Below are positions 18,006 through 26,559 of a stretch of DNA of 57,924 nt, in pieces. Both the position numbers and the translations under genes were made by a program. Source of the stretch: Nocardioides zhouii. Lineage in GTDB: Bacteria; Actinomycetota; Actinomycetes; Propionibacteriales; Nocardioidaceae. Below the pieces are notes generated by a model. That model made no database searches and had not been told where the DNA came from. It worked only from the letters and a program-made list of their open reading frames with translations. Position 1 is the first letter of the stretch; the number at the start of each line of letters is the position of its first letter. The stretch spans positions 1 to 57,924 of the forward strand of contig NZ_SDWV01000027.1 in assembly GCF_004137345.1 (NCBI RefSeq). The letters are read 5' to 3'.

Positions 18006-19267
18006 CCGCCGTCCTCGAGCCGGACGCCGCACAGCGCGGCATCCTCCAGGCGATGCTGCACGGGTCCACGGCCTTCGCGGACCTCGAGGGCCTCGACCAG
18101 CACATCCGTTCGACGACCAACGAGTTCGCGGTGGTGATCGGGCCGTCCGTCCCGAGCGAGGCAGCAGCAGAGCTCGCCCAGTGGGCACGGGTGCACCGTC
18201 CCGACCTCGGCGTGATCCTGCTCCGGCACGACGTCGACAGCACGGCGCTCTCCCTGGCGTTGCGCAGCGGCATGCGTGAGGTGGTCGCCGCGCGCGACCT
18301 CGCCGGCATCACCACCGCCGTCCAGCGATCCCGCAGCGTCGCGAACGCGATCGGCCAGACCCTCATGGACGAGGCCCAGGCCGCGGCGGAATTCGCCCGT
18401 GCGGCAGCTGCCGCCGAGATCGCCGAGGCAGCCGCGGTGGCACAGGCCCAGGCCGACGCCCCGCAAGGCAAGATCCTCACCGTCTTCTCGACCAAGGGCG
18501 GCGTCGGCAAGAGCCTGGTCGCGACCAACGTGGGTGTGGCGCTCGCGGGTGCCGGCCGGACGGTCTGCCTGGTCGACCTCGACGTCAACAGCGGCGACGT
18601 GGCGATCATGCTGCAGCTGACGCCCCACCGCACGATCAACGACCTCGTCGGCTTCAACGGCGTGATCGACGCGGAGGGCATCTCCTCGATCCTCACCCAG
18701 CACTCCGACAACCTCTCGGTCGTCGCGGCGCCCGTACGCATCGATTCCCCCGACCAGGCCTCGCAGGAGGATGTCGCCAAGCTGCTCGACGCACTGCGCC
18801 GGATGGTGGACTTCGTGGTGGTCGACACCTCCGGGATGTTCGACGACCTCGCTCTCTGCGCGCTCGACCGGTCCGACGCCATCGTCCTCGTCGGGACCCT
18901 CGACATCCCCTCGCTCAAGGCGCTCAAGCTGGCCACCAGCACGCTCGAGGTCCTGAACTTCCCGAAGTCGACGTGGCGCTTCGTGCTCAACCGTGCCGAC
19001 GGCAAGGTCGGCCTCACGGTCGACGAGTACGAGAAGACGGTCGGCCTCAAGGCCGACTCGTCCCTGGTCTCGAGCCGCGAGGTCCTCGCCGCGGTGAACC
19101 GGGGCGAGGCCCTGGTGACCGCGTACCCGAACCACCCGAACTCCAAGGCCCTCGTCGCGTTCTCGAAGAGCGTGGCCGACAGTCTCGCCGAGTCGAGCGC
19201 TGCCACTGCGAGCACACCATCCAGCCGGAAGTCCAGCGGCTCCCGGCTTCGCCTGAGGAGGGCATGA
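18002..19267 (+). CDS. tadZ: TadZ/CpaE-like ATPase
   Basis: A 421-residue protein. The N-terminal 105 residues resemble an atypical receiver domain without the usual phospho-Asp context (VVIGPSVPSEAAAEL, then LGVILLRHDVDS). An Ala-rich helical linker (about 123-153) follows. The MinD/ParA-like ATPase domain has deviant Walker A KGGVGKS at 165-171 and FVVVDTSGMFDDL as Walker B. In Tad systems TadZ places the secretion machine at a pole or membrane site. It lies between cpaB (4-nt overlap) and tadA (1-nt gap). The C-terminal Ser-rich tail ends RLRLRRA. Confidence 0.9.
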   Translation: MTAVLEPDAAQRGILQAMLHGSTAFADLEGLDQHIRSTTNEFAVVIGPSVPSEAAAELAQWARVHRPDLGVILLRHDVDSTALSLALRSGMREVVAARDLAGITTAVQRSRSVANAIGQTLMDEAQAAAEFARAAAAAEIAEAAAVAQAQADAPQGKILTVFSTKGGVGKSLVATNVGVALAGAGRTVCLVDLDVNSGDVAIMLQLTPHRTINDLVGFNGVIDAEGISSILTQHSDNLSVVAAPVRIDSPDQASQEDVAKLLDALRRMVDFVVVDTSGMFDDLALCALDRSDAIVLVGTLDIPSLKALKLATSTLEVLNFPKSTWRFVLNRADGKVGLTVDEYEKTVGLKADSSLVSSREVLAAVNRGEALVTAYPNHPNSKALVAFSKSVADSLAESSAATASTPSSRKSSGSRLRLRRA

Positions 19268-19268
19268 C

Positions 19269-20696
19269 GTGAGTCTCACCGACCGCTTGGCCGCCGCCCG
19301 TGGCCGTACGACCGACACCGATGCGGGTGCACCGGCCGCCGGGATCCCCGGCACCACCCCCGCCGTGCAGAGCACCGTCGCGTCGACGGAGGCGAAGAAG
19401 CGCGCCGGCGCCAAGACGGACCCCTTCCAGGACCTCAAGCGCATCGTGCACCAGCGCCTCGTCGAAGCACTGGGCCCCAAGTTGTACGACGCGCACATGA
19501 CGCAGTCCGAGCTGGAGCAGCAGGTGCGTCTCGCGCTGCAGACGGCCATCGGCGACACGGACATCCCGATGTCCTCGGCGGACCGCACCCGTATCTCGCA
19601 GGAGATCGCCGACGACATCCTCGGCTACGGACCGATCGAGCCGCTCCTGCGTGATCCCACCCTGACCGAGGTCATGGTGAACTCGTTCCAGAGCATCTAC
19701 GTCGAGCGCAGCGGCAAGCTGGTCAAGGTCGACACGTCCTTCACCGACGAGGCCCACCTCCGGCGCACCATCGACAAGATCGTCAGCAAGATCGGGCGGC
19801 GCGTCGACGAGACCAGCCCGATGGTGGACGCCCGCCTGCCTGACGGCAGCCGTGTCAACGCGATCATCCCGCCGCTCGCCCTCGACGGCTCCAAGCTGAC
19901 CATCCGCAAGTTCTCCGAGGACCCCTACACGGTCGACGACCTGATCAACTTCGGGACCCTGACCAAGGCCTCGGCCGGGCTCCTGGAAGGGTGCGTCCGC
20001 GGGCGCCTCAACATCCTCGTCTCCGGCGGTACGGGTTCGGGGAAGACCACGACGCTCAACGTGCTCTCGGCCTTCATCCCCGATGACGAGCGCATCGTCA
20101 CCATCGAGGACGCCGCCGAGCTGCGACTCGGCCAGGACCACGTGCTCCGGCTCGAGTCCCGCCCGCCGAACATCGAGGGCAAGGGCGCGGTCACCATCCG
20201 CGACCTGGTGAAGAACTCACTGCGTATGCGCCCCGACCGCGTCGTCGTCGGCGAGATCCGCGACGCCGCGGCGCTCGACATGCTCCAGGCCATGAACACC
20301 GGCCACGACGGGTCGATCTCGACCCTCCACGCCAACACCCCGCGCGACGCCCTGGCTCGCCTCGAGACGATGGTGCTGATGGCGGGCATGGACCTGCCCG
20401 TGCGCGCCATCCGCGAGCAGGTCGCCAGCGCGGTTGACCTGATCATCCAGCAGACGCGTCTGAAGGACGGCACCCGTCGCATCACCGCCATCACCGAGAT
20501 CGTCGGCATGGAGGGCGACATCATCACCACCCAGGACGTCTTCATGTTCGACTACGCCGCCGGGGTCGGCGAGGACGGCAGGTTCCAGGGCGGTCTGAAG
20601 TCGATGGGCCTGCGCCCCCGCTTCCTCGAGCACCTCTCGGACCACGGCGTGCACATCGACCCCGCGATCTTCGCCACCGGGGGAACTCTGCGATGA
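19269..20696 (+). CDS. tadA: Tad secretion ATPase TadA/CpaF
   Basis: A 475-residue hexameric ATPase of the type II/IV secretion family that powers Flp pilus assembly. An N-terminal domain (about 50-235) contains GYGPIEPLLRDPTLTEVMVN, the CpaF signature. Walker A is GGTGSGKTTT (253-262). ASP-box and Walker B segments are present (RPDRVVVGEIRDAAALDML), as are the His-box region (NTGHDGSISTLHANTPRDAL) and a C-terminal domain. GTG at 19269 begins one base after the tadZ stop; the gene overlaps tadB by four bases (ATGA). Confidence 0.95.
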   Translation: MSLTDRLAAARGRTTDTDAGAPAAGIPGTTPAVQSTVASTEAKKRAGAKTDPFQDLKRIVHQRLVEALGPKLYDAHMTQSELEQQVRLALQTAIGDTDIPMSSADRTRISQEIADDILGYGPIEPLLRDPTLTEVMVNSFQSIYVERSGKLVKVDTSFTDEAHLRRTIDKIVSKIGRRVDETSPMVDARLPDGSRVNAIIPPLALDGSKLTIRKFSEDPYTVDDLINFGTLTKASAGLLEGCVRGRLNILVSGGTGSGKTTTLNVLSAFIPDDERIVTIEDAAELRLGQDHVLRLESRPPNIEGKGAVTIRDLVKNSLRMRPDRVVVGEIRDAAALDMLQAMNTGHDGSISTLHANTPRDALARLETMVLMAGMDLPVRAIREQVASAVDLIIQQTRLKDGTRRITAITEIVGMEGDIITTQDVFMFDYAAGVGEDGRFQGGLKSMGLRPRFLEHLSDHGVHIDPAIFATGGTLR

Positions 20697-22588
20697 GCTC
20701 ACGACAGACTCCTCGAGCCGCCCGGGTGGCCGCGGCGCTCGTCGCCGGCGGGCTGTTCGCCCTGGGCGTCGCGAGCCCCAGCCACGCCGAGGACGAGGTC
20801 AACATCGACCACCTCGAGTCCGCGGACGGAGTCGTCTCGCTGGTCCTGGCGGTCGACGGTGTCCCCGACGGGGCCGCGGTCGACCCCGCGACGGTCCGGG
20901 TCGAGATCGACGGCCGCGCCGTCGAGTCCTCGGCGAAGGTGATCTCCGCCGGCGACGTCGAGCGGACGACCGTCCTCGTGCTCGACGCGAGCAACAGCAT
21001 GCTCCAGGGCGGCAAGTTCACGGCCGCCAAGGAGGCCGTCGACGCGTTCCTCGCCGCCGCACCGGCCGACATCCGCATCGGCCTGGTGGCGTTCGCCGGC
21101 GACATCGGCGAGGTCATCGAGCCCACCGTCGACCACGACTCCGTGCGCGCCGCCCTCGCCGACATCGAGCTCCGCAAGGGCACGTCGGTGTACGACGGCA
21201 TCGGCGAGGGCCTTGACCTCGTGGGGACCGAAGGGTCCCGCTCGCTGCTCGTGCTCTCCGACGGTGGTGACACCAACAGCGCCACCACCCTCGACGTCGT
21301 CACCACCGACGCCCAGGACGAGGGCGTCGTCGTGGACGTCGTCTCGCTCGCCAACCCCAAGAACGCCGCCACCATGTCCGACCTGGCGGACAGCACGGGC
21401 GGTCAGGTGATCCCCGCGGAGCAGGGTGCCCTCGGCGCCGTCTTCTCCGCGCAGGCCGACGCACTGGCCCAGCAGCTCGTGGTCACCTTCGACCGGCCCG
21501 AGGACGCGGCCGACGAGGTCAACCTCGGCGTGACCGTCGACGCCGGCGGCGCGTCGTTCACCGACTCCGCCTTCGTCTCGATCGGCGCGGCCGAGTCCGC
21601 TCCCGACATCGTGAAGTCCGGCAAGTCCCTGGTGGGTACGCCGGGGATGCTCGGCGGCGCCCTGGCCCTGGCCCTCGGACTGGCCGGCCTCCTCGCCGTC
21701 GTGATCGGAGGCCCCAACAAGTCGTCCGCCGACCGTCGCCTCGACGCCTACTTCGGCGAGAAGAAGGGCGGCAAGGGGAAGTCGACCGGCGGCACCGACC
21801 TCCGCGGCTCGGCCGTCGCGCTCACCGACAAGGCACTCTCGGCGGACCTCGAGACCCGCGTCTCGCAGCGCCTCGCCGGCGCCGGCTCGGCGCTCACCGC
21901 GGCGGAGTGGCTGCTCCTCCACGCCGGTATCGCCATCGGCGTCGCCGTCCTCGGGTTCGTCTACAGGGGGCTCGTGTTCGCGGTCCTCGGCCTCGTGGTG
22001 GGCGTGATCGGACCGTGGATCTACCTCAAGATCCGGCACTCGCGCCGGCTCAACAAGTTCAACGGCCAGCTGGCCGAGACCCTCGGCCTGATGGCCGGTG
22101 GCCTCCAGGCCGGTCTGTCCCTTCCGCAGGCGGTGGACAGCGTGGTCCGCGAGGGCAGCGAGCCCATGGCGGGCGAGCTCCGACGCGCCCTCATCGAGCA
22201 GCGGCTCGGTGTGGACATCACCGATGCCCTCGACGGCGTGGGCCGTCGCATGGACAGCGAGGACTTCGACTGGATCGTGATGGCCATCCGCATCCAGCGC
22301 GAGGTGGGTGGCAACCTGGCCGAGATCCTGCACACGGTGTCCGACACCCTCCGCGAGCGGGAGTACCTCCGTCGGCAGGTCAAGGCGCTCAGCGCCGAGG
22401 GCCGCCTGTCGGGGTACATTCTGGTCGGCCTGCCACCGATCATCGGGTTGTACATGATGCTCGTCAACCCGGACTACATTGGCGTGCTCTTCACGACCCT
22501 CCCGGGTCTCATCCTGCTCGGCGTGGCCGGGGTACTCCTGGCGATCGGATCGTTCGCCATGGCCAAGCTCGCAAAGGTGACGGTGTGA
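20693..22588 (+). CDS. tadB: VWA-domain/TadB fusion (T2SSF family)
   Basis: A 631-residue protein, about twice the length of an ordinary TadB. Residues 1-32 look like a signal peptide ending SPSHAED. Residues 91-275 form a von Willebrand factor A domain with an intact MIDAS DASNS at 98-102 and SDGGDTNS further on. A membrane helix (LGGALALALGLAGLLAVVIGG, about 318-340) leads to a cytoplasmic stretch and then the T2SSF platform domain, with GGLQAGLSLPQAVDSVV and REVGGNLAEILHTVSDTL, flanked by membrane helices. The VWA part would lie outside the membrane and could touch pilins or TadE/G. It overlaps tadA by four bases. Confidence 0.9.
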   Translation: MSSRQTPRAARVAAALVAGGLFALGVASPSHAEDEVNIDHLESADGVVSLVLAVDGVPDGAAVDPATVRVEIDGRAVESSAKVISAGDVERTTVLVLDASNSMLQGGKFTAAKEAVDAFLAAAPADIRIGLVAFAGDIGEVIEPTVDHDSVRAALADIELRKGTSVYDGIGEGLDLVGTEGSRSLLVLSDGGDTNSATTLDVVTTDAQDEGVVVDVVSLANPKNAATMSDLADSTGGQVIPAEQGALGAVFSAQADALAQQLVVTFDRPEDAADEVNLGVTVDAGGASFTDSAFVSIGAAESAPDIVKSGKSLVGTPGMLGGALALALGLAGLLAVVIGGPNKSSADRRLDAYFGEKKGGKGKSTGGTDLRGSAVALTDKALSADLETRVSQRLAGAGSALTAAEWLLLHAGIAIGVAVLGFVYRGLVFAVLGLVVGVIGPWIYLKIRHSRRLNKFNGQLAETLGLMAGGLQAGLSLPQAVDSVVREGSEPMAGELRRALIEQRLGVDITDALDGVGRRMDSEDFDWIVMAIRIQREVGGNLAEILHTVSDTLREREYLRRQVKALSAEGRLSGYILVGLPPIIGLYMMLVNPDYIGVLFTTLPGLILLGVAGVLLAIGSFAMAKLAKVTV

Positions 22589-22589
22589 C

Positions 22590-23525
22590 ATGACCGAGTC
22601 GATGATGCTGGTCGGTGCCGGGCTCCTCTGCCTGTCGATGATCCTCGCGCTGTCCGTGATCGGTGTGATCACGGCCGAACGGCGTGGCGTGGCCCGCTCC
22701 GTGGCCGCCATCCAGGCCCTCGACTCCGCGCCGAGCGTGCTCAAGGCGGAGATCGAGCGGCCGTTCGCCGAGCGCGTCATCGCGCCTCTGGGCGAGCGCA
22801 TGGTCGGCCTCGGGCGCCGGCTGGTCCGCGCCGACACGGCACGCAAGATCCAGTACCGCCTCAACATCGCCGGCAACCCGCCGGCCTGGGACGTCAACCG
22901 CATCCTGGGCCTCAAGGTACTGGGCGGAGGCATCTTCACGGTGCTGGGGTTCTTCTACCTGCTCGGCCAGCACTGGCCGCTCTACAAGCTGGTCCTGGCG
23001 ACCGTCGCGGCCGGCCTGTTCGGTTACGTCCTGCCCAACATCATGCTCTACAACGCCGGCCAGAAGCGCGAGCTGCTCATGCGCAACTCACTGCCCGACG
23101 CGATGGACCTGCTGACGATCTCGGTCGAAGCCGGCCTCGGCTTCGATGCGGCGGTCAGCCGGGTCGCGAAGAACGGTGACGGACCGCTCAACCAGGAGTT
23201 CGCACGCCTCCTCCAGGAGATGCAGCTGGGGCGCGGCCGGACCGAGGCGATGCGAGCCATGGCCGAGCGCACCTCGCTGCAGGACCTCAAGTCCTTCTGC
23301 CTCGCCATGGTGCAGGCCGACAGCCTGGGCATCCCGATCGCTCGCGTGCTGCGGATCCAGAGCAAGGAGATGCGCACCAAGCGTCGTCAGCGGGCCGAGG
23401 AGAAGGCCCAGCAGGTGCCGATCCGGATGATGATCCCGCTGGTCCTGTTCATCCTCCCGTGCTTGTTCATCGTGATCCTGGGCCCGGCCGGCATCCAGAT
23501 CGCGGACACGTTCGCCAACATGTGA
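22590..23525 (+). CDS. tadC: TadC-like inner-membrane platform protein
   Basis: A 311-residue membrane protein of the T2SSF family, partner of TadB. A membrane helix at the N-terminus (about 5-30) is followed by a pair near 105-150. The conserved T2SSF segment is NSLPDAMDLLTISVEAGLGFDAA (about 170-192), then FARLLQEMQLGRGRTEAM and a final pair of helices (MMIPLVLFILPCLFIVILGP). The ATG is one base after the tadB stop. It ends 7 nt before the histidine kinase gene, so the kinase/regulator pair is probably part of the same transcript. Confidence 0.9.
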   Translation: MTESMMLVGAGLLCLSMILALSVIGVITAERRGVARSVAAIQALDSAPSVLKAEIERPFAERVIAPLGERMVGLGRRLVRADTARKIQYRLNIAGNPPAWDVNRILGLKVLGGGIFTVLGFFYLLGQHWPLYKLVLATVAAGLFGYVLPNIMLYNAGQKRELLMRNSLPDAMDLLTISVEAGLGFDAAVSRVAKNGDGPLNQEFARLLQEMQLGRGRTEAMRAMAERTSLQDLKSFCLAMVQADSLGIPIARVLRIQSKEMRTKRRQRAEEKAQQVPIRMMIPLVLFILPCLFIVILGPAGIQIADTFANM

Positions 23526-23532
23526 TGAGCAC

Positions 23533-25110
23533 ATGACGCTGACGGTCACCCAGGACGCGGGCGTCTCGAGACCGGCACTCCAGTCGTGGCGGACGACGAC
23601 GGCCGTCCGGGTCTTCGCGCTCTCCCTGGCAACGGGAACGGTGCTCAGCCAGGGCTTCCTGGTCGAGTCCACACCCATGCTGGTGGTGCTCGCGCTGGTT
23701 GCCTCCGTGAGCTCGCTCCTGGAGTGGATGACGCGCAACCGCCCTGCCCACTGGCACGCGGTCGGCGAGGCAGTCGCCGTGACCATGCTGCTTGTCTCCA
23801 CCCAGTCGACCGCCGAGCTCGGTGCCTACCTCGCGGTCGCCCCCATCGTCGCCGGCGTCCGCTACGGCTGGGTCACCACCCTCAACGTCACCCTGGTCTC
23901 CGGCCTGACGGCCGCCGCCTCGGTCGCCGCCGACCCGCGGACCGACGCCCTCTCCCGCCTGGGCGAGACCCTGCCCTGGCTCGTGATCGGCGTCGGGGTG
24001 GGGCTCCTGGCCAGCTGGCAGTCACGCTCCACCCGCGACCAGGCAGCGCGACAGGCGCCGTACGCCGCCGCCCACCACCTGATGGCGCGCATCCACCACC
24101 TGGCGAGCTCGGGCAGCCTCGGCCTCAACAGCACGTCGCTCGCCATGGAGCTCGACGCCGCGATGCGACTGGCCACCGGGGGCGCACGCTCAGCGATCTT
24201 CGTCGTCGAGCCGGACAACTCCCTGCGCCCCCTCAACGCCGGCGAGGACGTCGAGCGGTTGGCCCAGGAGATCGAGATCCCGGACTCCGACCGGACCCCC
24301 GGTGCGGCCGTGGTGCCGCTCCGCGGTGCCCAGGAGGTGCTCGGCTACTGCGTGGTCGTGGGGGTGCCCCGGTGGACGCCCGAGCTCGACGAGCGGGCCC
24401 GGGAGGTGGCGGACGAGTTCGCCGTACGCCTCGACACCGCCGTCCTGTTCGACGAGGTCCGCACCCTGGCGACGTCCGAGGAGCGCAACCGCATCGCGCG
24501 CGAGATGCACGACGGGGTGGCGCAGGAGATCGTCGGTCTCGGCTACATCGTCGACGAGATCGAGTCGATCAGCGACCACGACCAGACGCGCGAGCTCGCA
24601 GCAGCGTTGCGTGCCGAGATCACCCGGCTCGTCTCGGAGATCCGGTTCTCCATCTTCGACCTGCGCCACGAGGTGTCCGACGGCCGGCTCTCGAGTTCCC
24701 TCGCCGACTATGCGCGCGAGGTCGGCCATGCCACCGGCCTGCGGGTGCACCTCTCCTTGGCGGAGTCCGGTCCCCCGCTCGACGCCCGGACCGCCACCGA
24801 GGTGCTGCGGGTGGCCCAGGAGGCCATCGGCAACGTACGCAAGCACGCGCGGGCCGACAACCTGTGGGTCACGCTCGAGTCCGACGGCTCGCGGCTCAGC
24901 CTCGAGGTACGCGACGACGGCGTGGGCAACGCCGGACCGCGCGAGAACCACTGGGGCCTGCAGACCATGCGCGAACGCGCCGCGACTGTCGGCGCCGAAC
25001 TGGACATCACCACCCGACCCGACGGCGGAACCGCCGTCAGCCTGCGGTCGCCGACGACCGCACCCCACGAAGGAGAGACTGCCCATGGGCACCACCGTGC
25101 TACTGGTTGA
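23533..25110 (+). CDS. Sensor histidine kinase in the tad operon
   Basis: A 525-residue membrane kinase. About six hydrophobic segments occupy residues 24-162. A GAF-like domain (about 175-305) is followed by a HisKA_3 box with phospho-acceptor His326 in AREMHDGVAQEIVGLG. The HATPase domain has the N-box QEAIGNVRKHA, G1 box VRDDGVGN and a C-terminal WGLQTMRERAATVGA, typical of NarL-partner kinases. Its last 26 bases overlap the response regulator gene. The location between tadC and the flp pilins suggests it tunes pilus expression; the signal is unknown. Confidence 0.88.
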   Translation: MTLTVTQDAGVSRPALQSWRTTTAVRVFALSLATGTVLSQGFLVESTPMLVVLALVASVSSLLEWMTRNRPAHWHAVGEAVAVTMLLVSTQSTAELGAYLAVAPIVAGVRYGWVTTLNVTLVSGLTAAASVAADPRTDALSRLGETLPWLVIGVGVGLLASWQSRSTRDQAARQAPYAAAHHLMARIHHLASSGSLGLNSTSLAMELDAAMRLATGGARSAIFVVEPDNSLRPLNAGEDVERLAQEIEIPDSDRTPGAAVVPLRGAQEVLGYCVVVGVPRWTPELDERAREVADEFAVRLDTAVLFDEVRTLATSEERNRIAREMHDGVAQEIVGLGYIVDEIESISDHDQTRELAAALRAEITRLVSEIRFSIFDLRHEVSDGRLSSSLADYAREVGHATGLRVHLSLAESGPPLDARTATEVLRVAQEAIGNVRKHARADNLWVTLESDGSRLSLEVRDDGVGNAGPRENHWGLQTMRERAATVGAELDITTRPDGGTAVSLRSPTTAPHEGETAHGHHRATG

Positions 25111-25732
25111 CGACCACGAGCTCATCCGGCAAGGCCTCGCGCGCGCGTTCGAGCGCGACGAGGACATGACCGTGGTGGGGCAGGCCGGGAGCCTCCAGGA
25201 GGGCGTCGCCGCGTGGGAGAGCCTCCGGCCCGACGTCGTGGTGACGGACCTGCAGCTGCCCGACGGCCACGGCCTCGACGTCGTACGCGCCATCCGCGCG
25301 ACCAGCGACACCACCGGCGTGGTCGTGCTGACCATGCACGCCGGTGACGACCACATCTTCGCGGCGATGGAGGCCGGCGCCTCGGCGTTCGTCGGCAAGG
25401 ACACCAGGGCCGCAGAGGTCGTCAGTGCGGCCAAGCACGCAGCCGTCGCCCCCCGTACGTTCCTGTGCGCCGGGCTCAGCCAGGCCGTGATGCGCCGGGC
25501 CACCTCGCCCGCTCCGCCCAAGCTCTCCGGCCGCGAGGCCGAGGTCCTCTCCCTCCTCGCCGACGGCCTCGGCACCGGTGAGATCGCCGGGTCGCTCTAC
25601 ATGAGCGAGTCGACGGCGAAGACCCACATCACGCACATCTACCAGAAGCTGGGCGCCGCCAACCGCGCGCAGGCGCTGGTGACGGCGATGCGCATGGGGC
25701 TGCTCGACCACGCCTCACCACAGCGCTTCTGA
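25085..25732 (+). CDS. NarL/FixJ response regulator in the tad operon
   Basis: A 215-residue regulator. The receiver has DD at 9-10, phospho-acceptor Asp55 in VVVTDLQLPD and a Lys in FVGKDT. A LuxR-type HTH lies at about 145-210 (LSGREAEVLSLLADGLGTGEIA, then SESTAKTHITHIYQKLG). The ATG at 25085 lies inside the end of the kinase gene with AAGGAGAG upstream. It is the most obvious candidate to bind the TAGTCA-type sites before tadE, cpaB, flp and the giant surface protein; that link is inference from location and from the inverted-repeat form of the sites. Confidence 0.88.
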   Translation: MGTTVLLVDDHELIRQGLARAFERDEDMTVVGQAGSLQEGVAAWESLRPDVVVTDLQLPDGHGLDVVRAIRATSDTTGVVVLTMHAGDDHIFAAMEAGASAFVGKDTRAAEVVSAAKHAAVAPRTFLCAGLSQAVMRRATSPAPPKLSGREAEVLSLLADGLGTGEIAGSLYMSESTAKTHITHIYQKLGAANRAQALVTAMRMGLLDHASPQRF

Positions 25733-25733
25733 G

Positions 25734-25790
25734 CCGGTGCCCCCGGCTGAGGCCGCGGCCGCGCCCGGGAGCCGCCGATCGGGGCACCGG
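25734..25790 (+). terminator. Structured GC-rich end of the tad operon
   Basis: CCGGTGCCCC (25734-25743) pairs perfectly with GGGGCACCGG (25781-25790), enclosing further self-complementary sequence (GGCCGCGGCC). It directly follows the response regulator stop. No T-run, so termination is only likely. Confidence 0.45.
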
Positions 25791-25838
25791 GCATGGACAG
25801 GGGTGGGGTGCGACGGGCCTGTGCGGGTGACCCGCAGA

Positions 25839-25854
25839 TAGTCACAAGGGACTA
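25839..25854. promoter_or_regulatory. TAGTCA-type 16-bp operator candidate upstream of flp
   Basis: TAGTCA-CAAG-GGACTA, 119 nt before the first flp pilin start, with the same half-site spacing as the sites at 10599, 17031 and 33145. Arms pair in five of six positions. Confidence 0.62.
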
Positions 25855-25973
25855 CGGATCCAGGGCCGATCACCCGATTCGAGGACCTGGGAAACGCGGC
25901 AAAGTATTCCTCGACGGGTCCTCGTGGGCTCGGAACCGAGACTCATCAAACTCATACCAAAAGGGGAAACACC

Positions 25974-26147
25974 ATGCTCGAGAAGTTCATCACCCTCATG
26001 CTGATCGGCCGCGACGAGGAGCAGGGCGCCACCGCTGTTGAGTACGGCCTGATGGTCGCCCTCATCGCCGTCGCCATCATCGGCACCGTCTCCGCGCTCG
26101 GCACGGGCCTCAACGGTCTCTTCACGACCATCACCGGCTCGCTCTGA
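25974..26147 (+). CDS. flp: Flp pilin 1
   Basis: A 57-residue major pilin candidate. The 18-residue leader MLEKFITLMLIGRDEEQG is followed by the prepilin cleavage context G|ATAVEYGLMVALIAVAII, the Flp motif with Glu five residues after the G (GATAVE) and an adjacent Tyr. A short C-terminal tail ends TTITGSL. AAGGGGAAAC lies just upstream of the ATG. It is separated from the tad operon by a 241-nt gap with its own TAGTCA-type site, so it is likely transcribed separately at a high level. Confidence 0.93.
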   Translation: MLEKFITLMLIGRDEEQGATAVEYGLMVALIAVAIIGTVSALGTGLNGLFTTITGSL

Positions 26148-26162
26148 TCCAGGGATCTTCCA

Positions 26163-26202
26163 GGGGCCGGCGCTTCGAGACCTAGATCTCGACGCCGGCC
26201 CC
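26163..26202 (+). terminator. Hairpin between the two flp genes
   Basis: GGGGCCGGCG and CGCCGGCCCC form a perfect 10-bp stem, with TCGAGA/TCTCGA able to pair inside, followed by TTCCTTT. It lies 15 nt after flp1 and ends 34 nt before flp2. It could stop part of the transcripts and so favour flp1 over flp2, or protect flp1 mRNA. Confidence 0.65.
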
Positions 26203-26236
26203 TTCCTTTGGACGACGACCAGGAGAGGAGCCAACG

Positions 26237-26395
26237 ATGATGAAGCACCTGTTTCGTGCGCGTGACGAGCGCGGCGCCACGTCTGTCGAGTACGGCCTGA
26301 TGGTGGCGTGCATCGCGATCGCGATCATCGGAGGCGTCACGATCTTCGGACTCGGCGTCAACGGACTCTTCGCAAGCATCCCGCCGAACCTCTGA
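26237..26395 (+). CDS. flp: Flp pilin 2
   Basis: A 52-residue second Flp-family pilin. A shorter basic leader (MMKHLFRARDERG) precedes the cleavage context G|ATSVEYGLMVACIAIAII. It differs from pilin 1 in having a Cys in the hydrophobic core and a C-terminus of SIPPNL. Two adjacent ATG codons (26237, 26240) can serve as the start; AGGAGAGGAG precedes them. It could be a minor pilin or an alternative major one. A strong bidirectional terminator follows about 110 nt downstream. Confidence 0.9.
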   Translation: MMKHLFRARDERGATSVEYGLMVACIAIAIIGGVTIFGLGVNGLFASIPPNL

Positions 26396-26504
26396 GGCCG
26401 GCCAAGCCCGGACGGCGGCGACGGTGGCGGGCTCGTCCCGACGACCGCGACCATGCTGGCGGCGTGGGGTCAGCCAGACGTCGCACCGCACCACCAGCAC
26501 GAAC

Positions 26505-26535
26505 CTGAAGGCGACCGGAGACCGGTCGCCTTCAG
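26505..26535. terminator. Strong bidirectional terminator after flp2
   Basis: A perfect 14-bp stem, CTGAAGGCGACCGG with CCGGTCGCCTTCAG, and a three-base loop AGA, followed by TCATTT. It sits between flp2 and the convergent metallopeptidase-like gene and can serve both. The bases 26396-26504 before it hold nothing I recognise. Confidence 0.85.
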
Positions 26536-26559
26536 TCATTTCCCGGCACCTGGTGCCGG

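Noticed and set aside
20699..22939. Very long open frame on the minus strand opposite tadB-tadC.
   Set aside because: High GC in third positions keeps antisense frames open. The plus-strand genes have clear domains, overlaps and starts; the antisense product is Gly/Arg/Val/Asp-rich with no motif.
26530..26545. CAGTCATTTCCCGGCA as a fifth TAGTCA-type site.
   Set aside because: It is largely the right arm of the flp2 terminator, lacks the first T and the GRCYA half, and lies between convergent genes, not upstream of one.
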